The notes below the pieces were generated by a model that did not search any database, was not told the origin of the DNA, and saw only the letters and a program-made list of their open reading frames with translations. A stretch of DNA of 45,587 nucleotides from positions 1 to 45,587 of the forward strand of contig CALBTT010000108.1 in NCBI GenBank assembly GCA_937967645.1, given 5' to 3'. The position numbers and the translations under genes were made by a program. This stretch comes from an uncultured Zoogloea sp. (lineage in GTDB: Bacteria; Pseudomonadota; Gammaproteobacteria; Burkholderiales; Rhodocyclaceae). Positions 24,518 to 33,001 of this stretch are shown one piece after another; the first letter of the stretch is position 1, and the number at the start of each line of letters is the position of its first letter.

Positions 24518-26872
24518 ATGAACGACACCCCGGACCTCTTCGACTCCCCGGCTTCCGACGACGCCGCTCCCCCAGCCCCACCACCGCCCACCCTGCTGCT
24601 GGGCAGTGACGACGCCCTGCCCCTCGACCTCTACGCCGAGCGGGCCTACCTGGCCTACGCCATGAGCGTGGTCAAGGCTCGCGCCCTGCCCCAGGTGGAG
24701 GACGGCCTCAAGCCGGTGCAGCGCCGCATCCTCTACGCCATGAACGAGATGCGCCTGTCACCGGGCTCCAAGCACGTCAAGTCGGCCCGGGTGGTCGGCG
24801 ACGTGATCGGTAAGTACCACCCCCACGGCGACTCCAGCGTCTATGACGCGATGGTGCGGGTGGCGCAGGACTTCTCCCTGCGCTATCCGCTGGTGGATGG
24901 CCAGGGCAACTTCGGCTCCCGCGACGGCGACTCCGCAGCGGCCATGCGTTACACCGAATGCCGCCTGACGCCCATCGCCGAGCTGCTGCTGTCGGAGATC
25001 GACCGGGGCACCGTGGACTTCCGCCCCAACTACGACGGAGCCTTCGAAGAACCCCAGCTGCTGCCCGCCCGCCTGCCCTTCGTGCTGCTCAACGGCGCCT
25101 CGGGCATCGCCGTCGGCATGGCCACCGAGATCCCGTCCCACAACCTGCGGGAAGTGGCCGCCGCGGCCATCCACGCCATCGAGCACCCGGAAGCCAGCGT
25201 CGCCGATCTGATGACCCACATCGCCGGCCCGGACTTCCCCGGCGGCGGACAGATCATCTCGCCGGCGGCAGACATCCGCCAGGCCTACGAGACCGGCCGC
25301 GGCAGCCTCAAGCTGCGTGCCCGCTGGGTGATCGAGGATCTGGCCCGCGGCCAGTGGCAGCTGGTGATCACCGAGCTGCCGCCGGGCGTGTCGGCCCAGA
25401 AGGTCCTGTTCGAGATCGAAACCCTGACCAACCCGCAGCCCAAGGCCGGCAAGAAGTCCATCGATGCCGACCAGGCTCAGCTCAAGGCCCTGATGCTCGC
25501 CGCACTCGATCGGGTGCGTGACGAATCGGGCAAGGACGCACCGGTACGCCTGGTGTTCGAGCCGAAGAGCCGCAACCAGGATGTGACCGAGTTCGCCAAC
25601 CTGCTGCTCGCCCACACCAGCCTGGAAAGCTCCTCGTCGATCAACCTGGTGATGATCGGCCTGGACGGCCGGCCGGGGCAGAAGAACCTGGCCGACATCC
25701 TCCACGAGTGGGGCCGCTTCCGGGTCACCACGGTGCGTCGGCGCACGACCCACCGCCTGGGCCAGGTGAACGACCGCATCCACATCCTGGAAGGCCGCCA
25801 CATCGTCTTCCTGAACATCGATGAGGTGATCCGCATCATCCGCGAGTCGGACGAGCCCAAGCCGGCCCTGATCGCCCGCTTCGACCTGTCTGATCGCCAG
25901 GCCGAGGACATCCTGGAGATCCGCCTGCGTCAGCTGGCCCGCCTCGAAGGCATCAAGATCGAGCGCGAACTGGCCGAGCTGCGCGGCGAGAAGGACGAGC
26001 TCGAATCCCTGCTGGCCAGCGACGGCAAGCTGCGCCGCCTGGTGATCAAGGAGATCAAGGCCGACGCCGACAAGTACGGCGACGCCCGCCGCACCCTGGT
26101 GGAAGAAGCCGCCCGCGCCGGCATCAGCCAGACCGTGGTGGATGAGCCGGTCACCGTGATCGTCTCGGAGAAAGGCTGGGTCCGCTGCCGCAGCGGGCAC
26201 GGCGTCGATCTCGAGAACGTCAGCTTCAAGGATGGGGACCGCCTGGGCAGCGCCTTCGAATGCCGCAGCGTGGATGCCCTGATCGTGCTGAGCGACGGCG
26301 GGCGGGCCCTCACCGTCGCCGTCTCGGCCCTGCCCGATGGCCGGGGCAACGGCGTGCCCCTGGCCTCGCTGATCGAGCTGCCGAGCGGCAGCAAGGTGGC
26401 CCACGTGCTGGCCGGCCCGGCCGACAAGCGGGTCCTGCTGAGCAGCGCCGACGGCTACGGCTTCCTGTGCCGCCTGGGCGACATGAGCGCCACCAAGCGG
26501 GCCGGCAAGCAGTTTGTCACGGTGGACGAAGGCGGACGCCAGCTGCCGCCCGTCCTCTTCGACGACGGCGAGGGGCTGCATCTGGCGGCCCTGTCCACCA
26601 GCGGGCGCCTGCTGGTCTTCCCGCTGGAACAGATGAAGGAGCTCTCCGGCGGCGGCCGGGGCGTGATCATCATGGGCATGGACGAGGGCGAGCAACTGAG
26701 CACCGTCTGCGTGGCCCGCGAATCCCTCACCTTGCTGGCCGCCACAAGGGTCGGCAAGCCGGTGGAGGTCTCGATCCCCGCCAAGGACTGGGAGCCCTGG
26801 CTCGGCAAGCGCGCCCGCAAGGGCAAGCCCGCCCCCGGGCGTTCCCAGGCGAACGGGCTGAAGGGCGTCTGA
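24518..26872 (+). CDS. parC: DNA topoisomerase IV subunit A
   Basis: This 784-residue DNA-cleaving subunit of topoisomerase IV has the catalytic tyrosine at Y145 (AAAMRYTECRL), the quinolone-resistance region HPHGDSSVYDAM (Ser106 and Asp110, the positions of E. coli Ser80 and Glu84) with the ancestral Ser, and IAVGMATEIPSHN. The C-terminal part is a beta-pinwheel of repeated blades (VSEKGWVRCRSG, then LSDGGRALTV). The N-terminal 30 residues are Pro/Ala/Asp-rich and extra compared with E. coli. It is the third gene of parE-cobW-parC. Confidence 0.95.
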   Translation: MNDTPDLFDSPASDDAAPPAPPPPTLLLGSDDALPLDLYAERAYLAYAMSVVKARALPQVEDGLKPVQRRILYAMNEMRLSPGSKHVKSARVVGDVIGKYHPHGDSSVYDAMVRVAQDFSLRYPLVDGQGNFGSRDGDSAAAMRYTECRLTPIAELLLSEIDRGTVDFRPNYDGAFEEPQLLPARLPFVLLNGASGIAVGMATEIPSHNLREVAAAAIHAIEHPEASVADLMTHIAGPDFPGGGQIISPAADIRQAYETGRGSLKLRARWVIEDLARGQWQLVITELPPGVSAQKVLFEIETLTNPQPKAGKKSIDADQAQLKALMLAALDRVRDESGKDAPVRLVFEPKSRNQDVTEFANLLLAHTSLESSSSINLVMIGLDGRPGQKNLADILHEWGRFRVTTVRRRTTHRLGQVNDRIHILEGRHIVFLNIDEVIRIIRESDEPKPALIARFDLSDRQAEDILEIRLRQLARLEGIKIERELAELRGEKDELESLLASDGKLRRLVIKEIKADADKYGDARRTLVEEAARAGISQTVVDEPVTVIVSEKGWVRCRSGHGVDLENVSFKDGDRLGSAFECRSVDALIVLSDGGRALTVAVSALPDGRGNGVPLASLIELPSGSKVAHVLAGPADKRVLLSSADGYGFLCRLGDMSATKRAGKQFVTVDEGGRQLPPVLFDDGEGLHLAALSTSGRLLVFPLEQMKELSGGGRGVIIMGMDEGEQLSTVCVARESLTLLAATRVGKPVEVSIPAKDWEPWLGKRARKGKPAPGRSQANGLKGV

Positions 26873-26883
26873 GCCCGGCCGAA

Positions 26884-26907
26884 GCCTGCCGGCCTAGACC
26901 GGCAGGC
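26884..26907. repeat. hairpin between convergent parC and receiver genes
   Basis: Perfect 9-bp arms GCCTGCCGG (26884-26892) and CCGGCAGGC (26899-26907) lie at the junction of the convergent genes; the receiver stop codon is in the loop. With no T-run it is at best a weak bidirectional terminator or an mRNA-end stabiliser. Confidence 0.5.
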
Positions 26908-27259
26908 CGACCGACTGCAGCAAGCCCTGGCGGTTGATGGGCTTGACCAGGATCTCGTCGAAGCCAGCGGCGAGAATCTGCTCGCGCTCACCCGGCATCG
27001 CGTGGGCGGTATAGGCGACGATGCGCAGGCTCGCCATGTCCGGGCGGGCCCTCAGGCGCCGGCACACCTCCGAGCCACTGATGCCTGGCATGCTGACGTC
27101 CAGCAGCAGCACATCCACGGCATGGCTCTCGACAAAGGCCAGTGCCGCTTCACCGGATTCGACCTCGTGGACTTCGCAGCCGGCTTGAGCGAGGAGCACG
27201 GCCGGCAAGGTCCGGTTGATCTTGTGGTCATCGACGATCAGGACTTTCATGGCGCTCAC
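26894..27259 (-). CDS. stand-alone receiver (CheY-like) response regulator
   Basis: This 121-residue protein is a single receiver domain: acidic pair in LIVDDHKINR, phospho-acceptor Asp in LLLDVSMPGISG, switch Thr in VAYTAHAM and Lys in LVKPIN. There is no output domain, so it must act by protein contact or phosphotransfer. The GTG at 27259 is favoured over the ATG at 27250 because AGGAG sits eight bases before it and it overlaps the kinase stop codon (GTGA), giving coupled translation. It is very probably phosphorylated by the kinase encoded immediately upstream. Confidence 0.85.
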   Translation of the reverse strand: MSAMKVLIVDDHKINRTLPAVLLAQAGCEVHEVESGEAALAFVESHAVDVLLLDVSMPGISGSEVCRRLRARPDMASLRIVAYTAHAMPGEREQILAAGFDEILVKPINRQGLLQSVGLPV

Positions 27260-28947
27260 GCGGTGTGCTCCTGGAGATCCAGGGGAAGATTGACGACGAA
27301 TTCACTGCCCTTTCCGGGCGTCGAATGCAGGATCACATTACCCCCCATCAGCGCGGTCAGTTCCTTGACCAAGGCCAGGCCCAGGCCGGTTCCGGCGTGC
27401 CGGCGGGTGAGGAAACTCTCCACCTGACGGAATCGCTCGAAGACGTGGGCCTGCATGTCCTCGGCGATCCCGCAGCCGGTATCGACCACCCTCAACTGCA
27501 GACCTGCCCTGCTCCTCGAGACGCTCACCTCCACGCGTCCCTCGTCGGTGAACTTGATGGCATTGTCAACCAGATTGATCAGCACCTGCGACAGGCGGGT
27601 CGAATCAGTGCGCACGGTCTCCGGAACATCGTCCGCCACCTCACAGGCCAGCATCAGCCCCTTTTCCAGAGCCAGCGGTCGCTGGCTCTGGATGATCCGC
27701 TCCAGCAGGGGTCGCAAGGGCACCTCCCGCAGCTCCAGCACCATCTGGCCGGCTTCGACCTTGGCCAGGTCCAGGATGGAATTGACCAATTGCAGCAAGT
27801 GCTGGCTGCTCTCCAGGATGATCCCCGCGAACTCGCGCGGCGTATCGGTACTGCTGTCGCGGAGAAACTCCGCATAACCCATGATCCCGTTGAGGGGCGT
27901 GCGCAGCTCGTGGGACATGGACGCCAGAAACTCGGACTTCATCCGGTTGGCCTCCTCGGCCTTCGCCTGACTCTCCCGCAGCGCCGCCGACACGCGGTAC
28001 TGACGATCCAGCATGCGGACTGCCAGGGCACCGAAGACAACGATCATCAGAGTCATCACACCGGCATAGACCATATACCCCGTGCGGCGCTGATGAAACT
28101 CCCCGAGGGCTTCATCCTCGCCGACGCCAACCGTCACCAGCAGCGGGTACTCCTGGAACGCCCGGAAACTGTAGAAGCGGCGCACCCCGTCGGCCTTGCT
28201 GGCATAGTGGTAGTGTCCCGAAGCCGCCTTCGCCCCCAGGCTCATCAACGGCGTGCCCGACAGGTCCTGCCCCACGTCGATGTTCTCCCCCGCCCGGCGC
28301 GCCCGTACGATGCCATCACGCCCGACCAGACTCACCACACCGCTGCGCCCCAGGTCGACCCCACGGTAAAACTCCGAAAAATAGTGCGGGTCCATCGACA
28401 CCACGACGACACCGCCAAAACTGCCATCGGGCTTGTTGATGCGCCGTGTCAGCTGGATGGACCACTTTCCCGAGACGCGCCCCAGCACAGGCTTGCTGAT
28501 GTAGAGCGCATCGGTGTCCGCCGCACGGTGCACCCGGAAATGCTCACGGTCCGAGAGATCCTGCGATGTGTGGCCGGGCAGGTTGCTGAGGATGTACATC
28601 CCCTTCTCGTCGATGACGCCGATCTGGTTGAAGAAGCTGTTGATGATGGTCCCTTGCCGCACATAGTCGGCGATATTCATCCCCGGACCCAGCTTCTCGT
28701 ACTGGTACTTCAGGAACAGCACGGCCTGATCCGCGCTCTTGATGGTACGGACAGTGTGTTCCTCAAAGGCCCGGGCGAGGTTCAGATTGGCGGTGTTGAT
28801 CGAGCGGATGACCATTTCCTCATCCACCTGCGTCTTGTAGACCACCGACGCCCAGACCAGCACGACCAGCGCCACACCGACGGCGACGATCGGGGCAAAC
28901 AGCCGTCGGCGTTCATCAATGGGAATCTGGAAGGGGTCGGCGGACAT
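27256..28947 (-). CDS. membrane-bound sensor histidine kinase with double-Cache-like sensor
   Basis: This 563-residue inner-membrane kinase has a first helix at about 17-37, a periplasmic dCache-like sensor (about 38-288, with SDREHFRVHRAA and SKPVLGRVSGKWSIQLTRRI), a second helix at about 290-312, a short coiled linker, the HisKA domain with H346 in SMSHELRTPLNG, and a HATPase domain with NLVDNAIKF, VVDTGCGIAED and HAGTGLGLALVKEL. dCache sensors bind small molecules such as amino or organic acids. The start is uncertain: ATGs at 28947 and 28983 are both possible and neither has a good ribosome-binding site. It is coupled to the receiver gene and divergent from the GGDEF-EAL gene. Confidence 0.88.
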   Translation of the reverse strand: MSADPFQIPIDERRRLFAPIVAVGVALVVLVWASVVYKTQVDEEMVIRSINTANLNLARAFEEHTVRTIKSADQAVLFLKYQYEKLGPGMNIADYVRQGTIINSFFNQIGVIDEKGMYILSNLPGHTSQDLSDREHFRVHRAADTDALYISKPVLGRVSGKWSIQLTRRINKPDGSFGGVVVVSMDPHYFSEFYRGVDLGRSGVVSLVGRDGIVRARRAGENIDVGQDLSGTPLMSLGAKAASGHYHYASKADGVRRFYSFRAFQEYPLLVTVGVGEDEALGEFHQRRTGYMVYAGVMTLMIVVFGALAVRMLDRQYRVSAALRESQAKAEEANRMKSEFLASMSHELRTPLNGIMGYAEFLRDSSTDTPREFAGIILESSQHLLQLVNSILDLAKVEAGQMVLELREVPLRPLLERIIQSQRPLALEKGLMLACEVADDVPETVRTDSTRLSQVLINLVDNAIKFTDEGRVEVSVSRSRAGLQLRVVDTGCGIAEDMQAHVFERFRQVESFLTRRHAGTGLGLALVKELTALMGGNVILHSTPGKGSEFVVNLPLDLQEHTA

Positions 28948-29116
28948 GGGCAGAACCAGGGATGGAGGGTCGGATGCGCCCATGGGGAATCGGGCAGCAA
29001 CATATTTTAACGTCAAGGACCCACAGCGACTTGAATTCTAGATGCGATCTCCCAGTGCGCAGCCCCATCGAAAGCCCCGTCCGCCCCACGGCACCTCACA
29101 CATACAGAGTGATTTG

Positions 29117-29133
29117 CGTCACAAATCGTGACG
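29117..29133. promoter_or_regulatory. operator-like palindrome in the kinase/GGDEF-EAL divergent region
   Basis: Perfect 6-bp arms CGTCAC (29117-29122) and GTGACG (29128-29133) flank AAATC in the region between the divergent genes. The core loosely resembles FleQ-type sites (GTCA...TGAC). It lies about 90 bp before the GGDEF-EAL start. The binding protein is unknown. Confidence 0.35.
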
Positions 29134-29220
29134 AAAGATCCCTTTAGTGCTAGAAAGGCCCGCCGTAACACAACACACGCATGCGCCCCCGGGACGCCTA
29201 GCCCCTGCGCCCTAAGCCTG

Positions 29221-32085
29221 ATGAAACTGTCCATCACCGATCAAACCCTGCCCCGCTATCACCTGCTGGGCACCCTGATCGTCGTCCTCGCCCTCGCCCT
29301 TTCCCTGGGAGGAGGCTTCATGTGGATGGCTCAGGGGGAGCACCTGCAGGTTATCCAGCGCCTCGAGAAGGGCTTCGAGCTCAAGAAGCAGGAAAGGTTG
29401 CGCACCGAGATGGCAGCCGCCATCGGCTACCTGGACTTCGTGCACTCTCGAACCGAGACGGTCCTGAAGGAGGCATTGCAGGAAAAGGTCAATATGGCCG
29501 TGCAGACCGCCCAGGGTATCTACGATCGCGAGCATGGTCGTCGCCCCGCGGCCGATGTGAAGCGCCTGATCATCGAGGCGCTGCGCCCGCAGCGCTTCTT
29601 CGACGGGCGTGGTTATTTCTTCGTGGATGACCTGCAAGGCACCTGCATCCTGCTGCCCATCGCACCGGCCCTGGAGGGGAGCTCCCTGTGGGACAACCGG
29701 GATGACCGGGGGCATTACATCATGCGTGGCCTCATCGATGCGGCACGCAGCGACACCGCAGGAGGGCTCTCGCGCTATCGCTGGTACTCCCCCGACGACC
29801 CCCGCAAGATGTCCGACAAGCTCGCATTCGCGCGCCTCTTCGAGCCCTATGGCTGGGTCATCGGCACGGGCGACTATCTGTACAAATGGGAGGAGGCCCG
29901 CCTCCAGGAAGGCCTGGACAGGCTGCGCGCATGGTCCTTCGGAGACACCGGGCGGTTCATGGTGATGAGTGACGATGGCCGCATGCTGACCCCACCCCGG
30001 GGAGCAGATGCAGGGCATTCCACCGCGGACTCGATGACCGCCCCGCAGGACAGGGCAAGCCTGCAACAACTGCTCTCGCTGGGCCGCGCCGGCGGCGGAG
30101 TCACTGAGCTTCCCTGGCCCGGCAACTCGGCTGAAGGCCACGACACGCGTACGGCCCTGGTGGAGCCCTACCCCCCCTGGAAAATCATCGTGGTGGCCAG
30201 CCTCGTCAATGAGGAGATGCAGGCTGCCCTGGCTTCGGAAAAGGACTCCGCAGCGGCCGCGTTGCGTCTCCGCATGCCCCAGTTCATCGGTATGACGGTG
30301 ATCGCGGCGGCCCTGGCGGTGGGGGCGTCACTGCTGTTCTCCCGCTGGATGTCCTCGCTGTTCCGGGCCTATCACGCCCGGCTCGACGCCCACACACGCA
30401 CCCTCGAGAAGCAGGCGGGCGAGCTTCGCCTGGCCGGTCATGTGTTCGACACCAGCCGCGAGGGGATCATCATCACCGACCCTGAGACACGCATCCTGGC
30501 GGTCAACCCGGCCTTCACCCTGATCACGGGCTTCAGCCCCGAGGATGTGCTGGGCCGCAGCCCGGGGGTCCTGCGCTCCGGCTACCACGCCCCGGAGTTC
30601 TACGAAGCGATGTGGACCGAGATCCGGGAGACCGGCTCATGGTCGGGTGAAATCTACAACCGGCGCAAGGACGGCCACGTCTATCCGGAGCAGATCAGCA
30701 TCGGCACCGTGCGCGGCCCGGATGGGGAGGTCCGTCACTACGTCGGGACCTTCCTAGACATCAGCGAACGCAAGGAAGCCGAGAGCCGGATCCGCCACCT
30801 GGCCGAGTTCGATACGCTGACCCAACTGCCCAATCGCGCCCTGCTGACAGACCGGCTCTCCCAGGCCATCGCCCTGGCACGCCGCAACGGCGACAAGCTG
30901 GCCATCCTTTTCATCGACCTCGATCGCTTCAAGAACATCAACGACTCCCTCGGCCACGCCATGGGCGACCGCATCCTGCAGGAGGTCGCTTCACGCCTGT
31001 GCCTGATCGTGCGTGAGAGCGATACCGTCAGCCGTCTCGGGGGTGATGAATTCGTGGTGCTGGTGACCAGTCTGGAGCATGCCGGCAACGCCATGCCGAC
31101 CGCCCAGAAGATCCTGGCCTCGCTGGGCCGCCCCTACCAGATCGATGATCACGAATTGCAGCTGACGCCGAGCATCGGTATTGCCATCTACCCGGACAAC
31201 GGGAATGACAACGAATCCCTGCTCAAGAACGCCGACGCGGCGATGTATCACGCCAAGAGCTCCGGGCGGAACAACTTCCAGTTCTTCACGCCGGAACTCA
31301 ATCAGTGGGTCACAGACCGGCTGCGCATCGAGAACGGCCTCCGCCACGCCCTCGAGCGGGAAGAGTTGCAGATCCACTACCAGCCGCAGGTCGATCTCGG
31401 CACCGGCTGCATCGTCGGCTGCGAAGCCCTGCTGCGCTGGTATCCGGCGGACGGCGCGCCCATTCCCCCCGATCGCTTCATCCCCGTGGCGGAAGAGACC
31501 GGGATGATCCATCCGATCGGGTTGTGGGTCCTCGACGAGGCCTGCCGCCAGCTCGCCCAGTGGGACGCGGAGGGCGCCACCGGGATCCGCATGGCCGTCA
31601 ATGTGGCGGTTCCGCAGCTGCGCCGCCCCTCCTTCGTGGACGGCGTCGAGAGCATTCTGGCGCGCCACCACATGACGCCAGGACGGCTGGAGATCGAAGT
31701 CACCGAGAGCGTCTTCCTCGACCCCGACGCCCAGATCCGGGCGACCTTGCGCAGCCTGACCGACATGGGCGTGAAGCTGTCGCTGGATGACTTCGGTACC
31801 GGCTATTCGAGCCTGTCCTACCTCAAGAACTTCCGCTTCGACGTGCTCAAGATCGATCGCTCCTTCGTCTCCGAGCTGGCCCGCAGCCATGACGACATGA
31901 CCTTGGTGCGGGCGATCTCGAGCATCGCCCGGGACATGTCGCTGATCACTGTGGCGGAAGGGATCGAATCTGACGAGCAGCGACGCATCCTCACCGAGCT
32001 CGGCTGCACCCTGGGCCAGGGCTACCTGTTCTCCCGTCCGATCCCTCCCTCCGAATTCCGCCGCCTGGTGATGCCTGCGAATTGA
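29221..32085 (+). CDS. Cache-PAS-GGDEF-EAL c-di-GMP turnover protein
   Basis: This 954-residue inner-membrane protein has a helix at about 14-37, a periplasmic Cache sensor (about 60-345, with RFFDGRGYFFVDDLQGTCIL and FEPYGWVIGTGDYLYKWEEA), a second helix at about 353-376, a PAS/PAC unit (about 403-518), a GGDEF domain with intact GGDEF (607-611) and inhibitory RxxD site (R598-D601), and an EAL domain with E735-A-L and DDFGTGYSS (856-864). Both the diguanylate cyclase and the phosphodiesterase signatures are complete, so it could make and break c-di-GMP. The ATG at 29221 is preferred; an upstream GTG at 29128 falls in the palindrome and gives a non-homologous leader. It is divergent from the sensor kinase. 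Confidence 0.9.
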   Translation: MKLSITDQTLPRYHLLGTLIVVLALALSLGGGFMWMAQGEHLQVIQRLEKGFELKKQERLRTEMAAAIGYLDFVHSRTETVLKEALQEKVNMAVQTAQGIYDREHGRRPAADVKRLIIEALRPQRFFDGRGYFFVDDLQGTCILLPIAPALEGSSLWDNRDDRGHYIMRGLIDAARSDTAGGLSRYRWYSPDDPRKMSDKLAFARLFEPYGWVIGTGDYLYKWEEARLQEGLDRLRAWSFGDTGRFMVMSDDGRMLTPPRGADAGHSTADSMTAPQDRASLQQLLSLGRAGGGVTELPWPGNSAEGHDTRTALVEPYPPWKIIVVASLVNEEMQAALASEKDSAAAALRLRMPQFIGMTVIAAALAVGASLLFSRWMSSLFRAYHARLDAHTRTLEKQAGELRLAGHVFDTSREGIIITDPETRILAVNPAFTLITGFSPEDVLGRSPGVLRSGYHAPEFYEAMWTEIRETGSWSGEIYNRRKDGHVYPEQISIGTVRGPDGEVRHYVGTFLDISERKEAESRIRHLAEFDTLTQLPNRALLTDRLSQAIALARRNGDKLAILFIDLDRFKNINDSLGHAMGDRILQEVASRLCLIVRESDTVSRLGGDEFVVLVTSLEHAGNAMPTAQKILASLGRPYQIDDHELQLTPSIGIAIYPDNGNDNESLLKNADAAMYHAKSSGRNNFQFFTPELNQWVTDRLRIENGLRHALEREELQIHYQPQVDLGTGCIVGCEALLRWYPADGAPIPPDRFIPVAEETGMIHPIGLWVLDEACRQLAQWDAEGATGIRMAVNVAVPQLRRPSFVDGVESILARHHMTPGRLEIEVTESVFLDPDAQIRATLRSLTDMGVKLSLDDFGTGYSSLSYLKNFRFDVLKIDRSFVSELARSHDDMTLVRAISSIARDMSLITVAEGIESDEQRRILTELGCTLGQGYLFSRPIPPSEFRRLVMPAN

Positions 32086-32121
32086 TGTAAAGTCATCCGG
32101 CATCCACTCCAACCCGCCACG

Positions 32122-32856
32122 ATGATCATCAAGACCCTCCTGACCGGCCATAGCCGGGGCCTTGGCGAAGCCCTCGCCCGTGACCTGCTGGCCCGCGGCC
32201 ACCACCTGCTGGGCCTGGGCCGCAGCGGCAACGCCGCCCTCACCCACGAGTTTCCCCGGCATTTCAGCGAGCAGCGGCTCGATCTCGCCGAGCCCGGTGC
32301 CCTGCAGGCCTGGCTGGCGAGCGGGCAGCTGGACGACTTCCTGGCCGATGCCGACCAGGCACTGCTGATCAACAACGCCGGGCTGTTGCAGCCGGTGGCG
32401 CCGCTGGGCGCGCAGGGCGCCGCCGCCATCGCGCAGGCCCTGTCCGTCAATCTGGGAGCGCCGCTGATCCTCGCCGACGCCTTTGTGGGCGCCACCGCCC
32501 ACTGCCCCGACCGGCGCATCGTGCACATCTCCAGCGGCGCGGCCCGCAACCCCTACGCCGGCTGGAGCGTGTACGGTGCCACCAAGGCCGGCCTCGACCA
32601 GCATGCCCGGGCGGTCGCCCTGGAGCAGCTCCCCGGCCTGCGCATCGCCAGCCTGGCACCCGGCGTGATCGATACCGACATGCAGGCTGAAGTACGCGCC
32701 AGCGACGCCAGCGCCTTTCCACAACAGGCCCGCTTCGCCGCCCTCAAGGCCGACGGCCAACTGACCGCTCCGGCCGCCGCGGCCAGACGACTGACCGACC
32801 ACCTGCTCAGCGACCGCTTCGGCCAGTCCGTGGACGGCGACCTGCGCACTTTGTAG
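32122..32856 (+). CDS. short-chain dehydrogenase/reductase
   Basis: This 244-residue protein is an SDR with a Rossmann fold: cofactor loop TGHSRGLGEALARDL (TGxxxGxG), NNAG in ALLINNAGLLQP, catalytic Ser in VHISSGAARNPY and the active-site YxxxK in YGATKAGLDQHARA. The substrate is unknown. It follows the GGDEF-EAL gene by 36 bp in the same direction, so it may be read from the same transcript. Its last codons, Leu and the TAG stop, fall inside the first copy of a GC-rich repeat (32852-32874). Confidence 0.85.
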   Translation: MIIKTLLTGHSRGLGEALARDLLARGHHLLGLGRSGNAALTHEFPRHFSEQRLDLAEPGALQAWLASGQLDDFLADADQALLINNAGLLQPVAPLGAQGAAAIAQALSVNLGAPLILADAFVGATAHCPDRRIVHISSGAARNPYAGWSVYGATKAGLDQHARAVALEQLPGLRIASLAPGVIDTDMQAEVRASDASAFPQQARFAALKADGQLTAPAAAARRLTDHLLSDRFGQSVDGDLRTL

Positions 32857-32983
32857 GGGCGGCTTCAGCCGCCCTTCACGCTCGAATCGCTGGCAGGCCC
32901 GTGATCACCGTCCTCTGTAGGGGCGGCTTCAGCCGCCCGCGGAGGCCGATCCACGCGCGATGGGCGGCTGAAGCCGCCCCTAC
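32852..32983. repeat. three copies of a GC-rich palindromic (REP-like) repeat
   Basis: A unit of about 22-23 bp begins GTAGGGGCGGC, contains the stem GGGCGGC-TTCA-GCCGCCC, and occurs at 32852-32874 (+), 32916-32938 (+) and 32962-32983 (inverted). The two end copies face each other, as in REP doublets. They fill most of the 145-bp space between the SDR gene and ppnN, both of which end here. Such repeats usually lie after genes and can stabilise message ends or block read-through. Confidence 0.85.
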
Positions 32984-33001
32984 GGGGTAAAGCGGCCCCG
33001 A

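Noticed and set aside
29128..29220. N-terminal extension of the GGDEF-EAL protein from a GTG start
   Set aside because: The extension is polar, precedes the membrane helix without purpose, and its start codon lies within a regulatory palindrome.
32852..32983. CRISPR array
   Set aside because: Only three short palindromic copies, one inverted, with unequal short gaps; no cas genes are present.
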